Shown here piece by piece: positions 35,238-36,686 of a DNA stretch of 36,686 nt. Source of the stretch: an uncultured beta proteobacterium (GTDB taxonomy: Bacteria > Pseudomonadota > Gammaproteobacteria > Burkholderiales > Burkholderiaceae); NCBI GenBank assembly GCA_903843235.1, contig CAIMOW010000158.1:1-36686 (forward strand). The letters are read 5' to 3'. The position numbers and the translations under genes were made by a program. The notes below the pieces were generated by a model. The model did no database searches. It saw only the letters and a list, made by a program, of their open reading frames with translations, and was not told the origin of the DNA. How positions within the stretch are numbered: the first letter of the stretch is position 1; every line of letters begins with the position of its first letter.

Positions 35238-35276
35238 TGCAGCTTAGTTTTTTTAGTAACTAAGAATTAAGCTGCA
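35238..35276 (-). promoter_or_regulatory. Overlapping inverted repeats between rplT and pheS
   Basis: Two perfect repeats share bases. The outer pair is 35238-35245 with 35269-35276 (TGCAGCTT / AAGCTGCA), which joins the last rplT codons to the bases touching the pheS ATG. The inner pair is 35243-35249 with 35258-35264 (CTTAGTT / AACTAAG). They cannot both form fully because they share 35243-35245. Confidence 0.5.
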
Positions 35277-35632
35277 GCGCTTACTACGGATTTGATCCGA
35301 GTAACCAAAGCGGCAAAAGCTGCTTTGTCAGCAATGGCCATATCGGAAAGCACTTTGCGGTCGAGTTCGATCGCAGCTTTCTTCATACCATTCATGAATA
35401 CGCTATAGGTCATGTCATGCTGACGCACTGCCGCGTTGATACGAGCAATCCACAAAGCGCGGAATACACGTTTCTTATTGCGACGGTCACGATAGGCATA
35501 TTGACCAGCACGCATAACCGCTTGCTTAGCAATACGGAATACGTTCTTACGACGACCACGGTAACCCGTAGCGGCATCGGTGATTTTTTTATGACGGGCT
35601 CTTGCTGTAACCCCACGTTTGACTCTTGGCAT
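35267..35632 (-). CDS. rplT: 50S ribosomal protein L20
   Basis: Early-assembly 23S rRNA-binding protein, 121 residues. The long basic N-terminal helix is clear ([20 protein letters not shown]), followed by [20 protein letters not shown] and the globular C-terminal domain ([20 protein letters not shown]). In Escherichia coli L20 also represses its own operon by binding the leader of rpmI. It follows rpmI by 25 nt. Confidence 0.98.
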   Translation of the reverse strand: MPRVKRGVTARARHKKITDAATGYRGRRKNVFRIAKQAVMRAGQYAYRDRRNKKRVFRALWIARINAAVRQHDMTYSVFMNGMKKAAIELDRKVLSDMAIADKAAFAALVTRIKSVVSAAA

Positions 35633-35657
35633 TTAATTCTCCTAATTTAGTCTGAGG

Positions 35658-35855
35658 TTAAGCGTAAGGAAGCATAGAGCGAATTGACTTAACGTCTGCC
35701 TTCGCAACTTCGGTAGTACCACGCAAATGACGCTTGTTCTTTGTGGTCTTCTTAGTGAGGATATGGCGTTTGAAAGCCTGACCTCGTTTGATCGTTCCGC
35801 CTGCGCGAACCGTAAAGCGCTTTTTAGCGCTACTCTTGCTCTTCATCTTGGGCAT
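35658..35855 (-). CDS. rpmI: 50S ribosomal protein L35
   Basis: Small basic ribosomal protein of 65 residues ([14 protein letters not shown]...). I use the ATG at 35855, which matches the family; five more open codons upstream (from 35870) contain the ribosome-binding site AAGGGG instead. It stands between infC and rplT in the standard order. Confidence 0.97.
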   Translation of the reverse strand: MPKMKSKSSAKKRFTVRAGGTIKRGQAFKRHILTKKTTKNKRHLRGTTEVAKADVKSIRSMLPYA

Positions 35856-35982
35856 AAAGCACCCCTTCATCTACTTGTGCAACATAGGTGGCAACCGACG
35901 GTCACTCTTCCTGTACCTAGGAACACTTCTGACTACCAGAGTCTTACGACTCCTCCCTACATAAGAACCAGGTAAAACCTAG
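35856..35982 (-). promoter_or_regulatory. infC-rpmI spacer with three hairpins, candidate L20 control region
   Basis: 127 bases with three short inverted repeats on the transcribed strand: AGGT-TTT-ACCT (about 35970-35979), GAGTC-GTAA-GACTC (35939-35952) and TTCCT-AGGTAC-AGGAA (about 35908-35923). CCTAGG-like strings recur (35916 and 35978). In Escherichia coli this region binds L20 to repress rpmI-rplT; the same role here is inference. Confidence 0.4.
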
Positions 35983-36507
35983 TTACTTAGCCTTACGAAT
36001 GGGGGCCAATACCATCACCATCTGACGGCCTTCCATTTTTGGAAACTGTTCAACTTGGCCGTGCTCTTGCAAGTCCAACTTCAAACGCTCCAACATTCTG
36101 ACTCCGATTTCTTGGTGGGCCATTTCACGACCCCGAAACCGTAGCGTAATCTTTGTCTTATCGCCATCCTCCAAAAAGCGGATTAGATTGCGTAGTTTCA
36201 CACCATAGTCACCATCATCAGTGCCAGGACGGAATTTAACTTCCTTCACCTGAATCACCTTTTGCTTAAGCTTAGCTTCATGCATACGCTTGGCTTCTTG
36301 GTACTTGAATTTGCCAAAGTCCATGATCCGAACTACAGGTGGCACAGCTGTCGGAGCAATTTCAACCAGATCGGTCTCTTTCTCTTCGGCCAAAGCCAGG
36401 GCTTCACTCAACTTAACTACACCGATGGGTTCACCATCCAGTCCAATCAGACGCACTTCAGGAGCAGTAATTTCCCGGTTAATGCGCTGCGATTTATCAG
36501 TAGCGAT
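35983..36507 (-). CDS. infC: Translation initiation factor IF-3 (AUC start)
   Basis: Binds the 30S subunit and checks the start codon and initiator tRNA. The 174-residue product begins at ATC (36505-36507), giving [20 protein letters not shown], which matches the IF-3 N-terminus. AAGGAA lies 8 bases upstream, and an in-frame TAG stands two codons before, so no ATG or GTG can give the full protein; the first GTG (36456) would remove 17 conserved residues. Rare start codons are a known feature of infC and allow IF-3 to limit its own synthesis. The N-domain, linker ([13 protein letters not shown]) and C-domain ([14 protein letters not shown]) are complete. Confidence 0.93.
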   Translation of the reverse strand: MATDKSQRINREITAPEVRLIGLDGEPIGVVKLSEALALAEEKETDLVEIAPTAVPPVVRIMDFGKFKYQEAKRMHEAKLKQKVIQVKEVKFRPGTDDGDYGVKLRNLIRFLEDGDKTKITLRFRGREMAHQEIGVRMLERLKLDLQEHGQVEQFPKMEGRQMVMVLAPIRKAK

Positions 36508-36549
36508 CTTCTATTTCCTTATAAATAAACAATAAAAGCCGTCCAACCC

Positions 36550-36686
36550 CTAGCTTTGCTCGGGTCCGACCTTCTGGGATATATCCTGCTGGAGTCGGGC
36601 AACGAAGGCTTCAAGAGGCATTACACCTAAATCCACTCCGCCACGGGCACGAACGGCCACAGTATTACTTTCAGACTCTTTATCAC
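36550..36686 (-). CDS. thrS: Threonyl-tRNA synthetase (partial, C-terminal end only)
   Basis: The last 45 codons of a gene whose 5' part lies beyond the right edge. The residues [20 protein letters not shown] match the C-terminal anticodon-binding domain of ThrRS, in which VxxRxRGGxDLG is conserved. It stops at TAG (36550-36552), 42 bases before the infC ATC start, as in the common thrS-infC-rpmI-rplT order. Confidence 0.9.
   Translation of the reverse strand, partial: DKESESNTVAVRARGGVDLGVMPLEAFVARLQQDISQKVGPEQS

Overview
The window looks like a chromosomal segment of a betaproteobacterium in the Burkholderiaceae, most likely Polynucleobacter or a close relative. This rests on gene content and order, moderate GC, and protein character (about 400-residue TrpRS, 2-oxoglutarate dehydrogenase genes followed by lpdA and zapE, short H-NS of the betaproteobacterial type). 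The genus call is an inference, not a search result. Nearly everything is housekeeping. I see no phage, insertion sequence, CRISPR array, integrase or toxin-antitoxin pair.

Layout. 1-4.1 kb: an alkA-type glycosylase fragment and cysS on the minus strand, then a plus-strand set of TPR lipoprotein, ppiB and lpxH. 4.1-8.9 kb: suhB (-), trmJ and cysE (+), slyD (-), a ribosomal oxygenase of the RoxA type (+) and a tiny Ala/Pro-rich lipoprotein (+). 8.9-20.3 kb: nine minus-strand genes in close succession, transcribed odhA-odhB-lpdA-zapE-PHP phosphoesterase-trpS-methyltransferase-dapA-bamC. 20.3-26.2 kb: a looser, lower-GC, more accessory stretch with an uncertain small ORF, an H-NS protein, a PaaI-like thioesterase, a secreted Ntn hydrolase, a beta-barrel protein, an SDR and a FadR-type regulator. 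26.3-30.9 kb: a divergent lactate-use cassette (FAD/Fe-S D-lactate dehydrogenase and lactate permease) with two matching FadR-type operators. 30.9-36.7 kb: tRNA-Pro(GGG) and the conserved translation block, transcribed thrS-infC-rpmI-rplT-pheS-pheT-ihfA-merR.

How the genes work together. The central block supplies the TCA-cycle 2-oxoglutarate dehydrogenase complex (E1, E2, E3), lysine/diaminopimelate synthesis and outer-membrane assembly. The lactate cassette would import lactate and pass its electrons to the respiratory chain under control of the neighbouring FadR-like repressor. The last block makes translation factors and IHF.

I did not find an obviously new multi-gene system. The points most worth a second look are: a tryptophanyl-tRNA synthetase with a C-x21-C-x6-C-x2-C cysteine set like that of [4Fe-4S] TrpRS; twin identical 15-nt operator copies around the lactate genes; an AUC start codon for infC; overlapping inverted repeats that could mask the pheS start; a repeated TAnnAT-6 nt-ATG arrangement suggesting leaderless mRNAs; and a secreted Ntn hydrolase whose nucleophile lies exactly at the signal-peptide cut.
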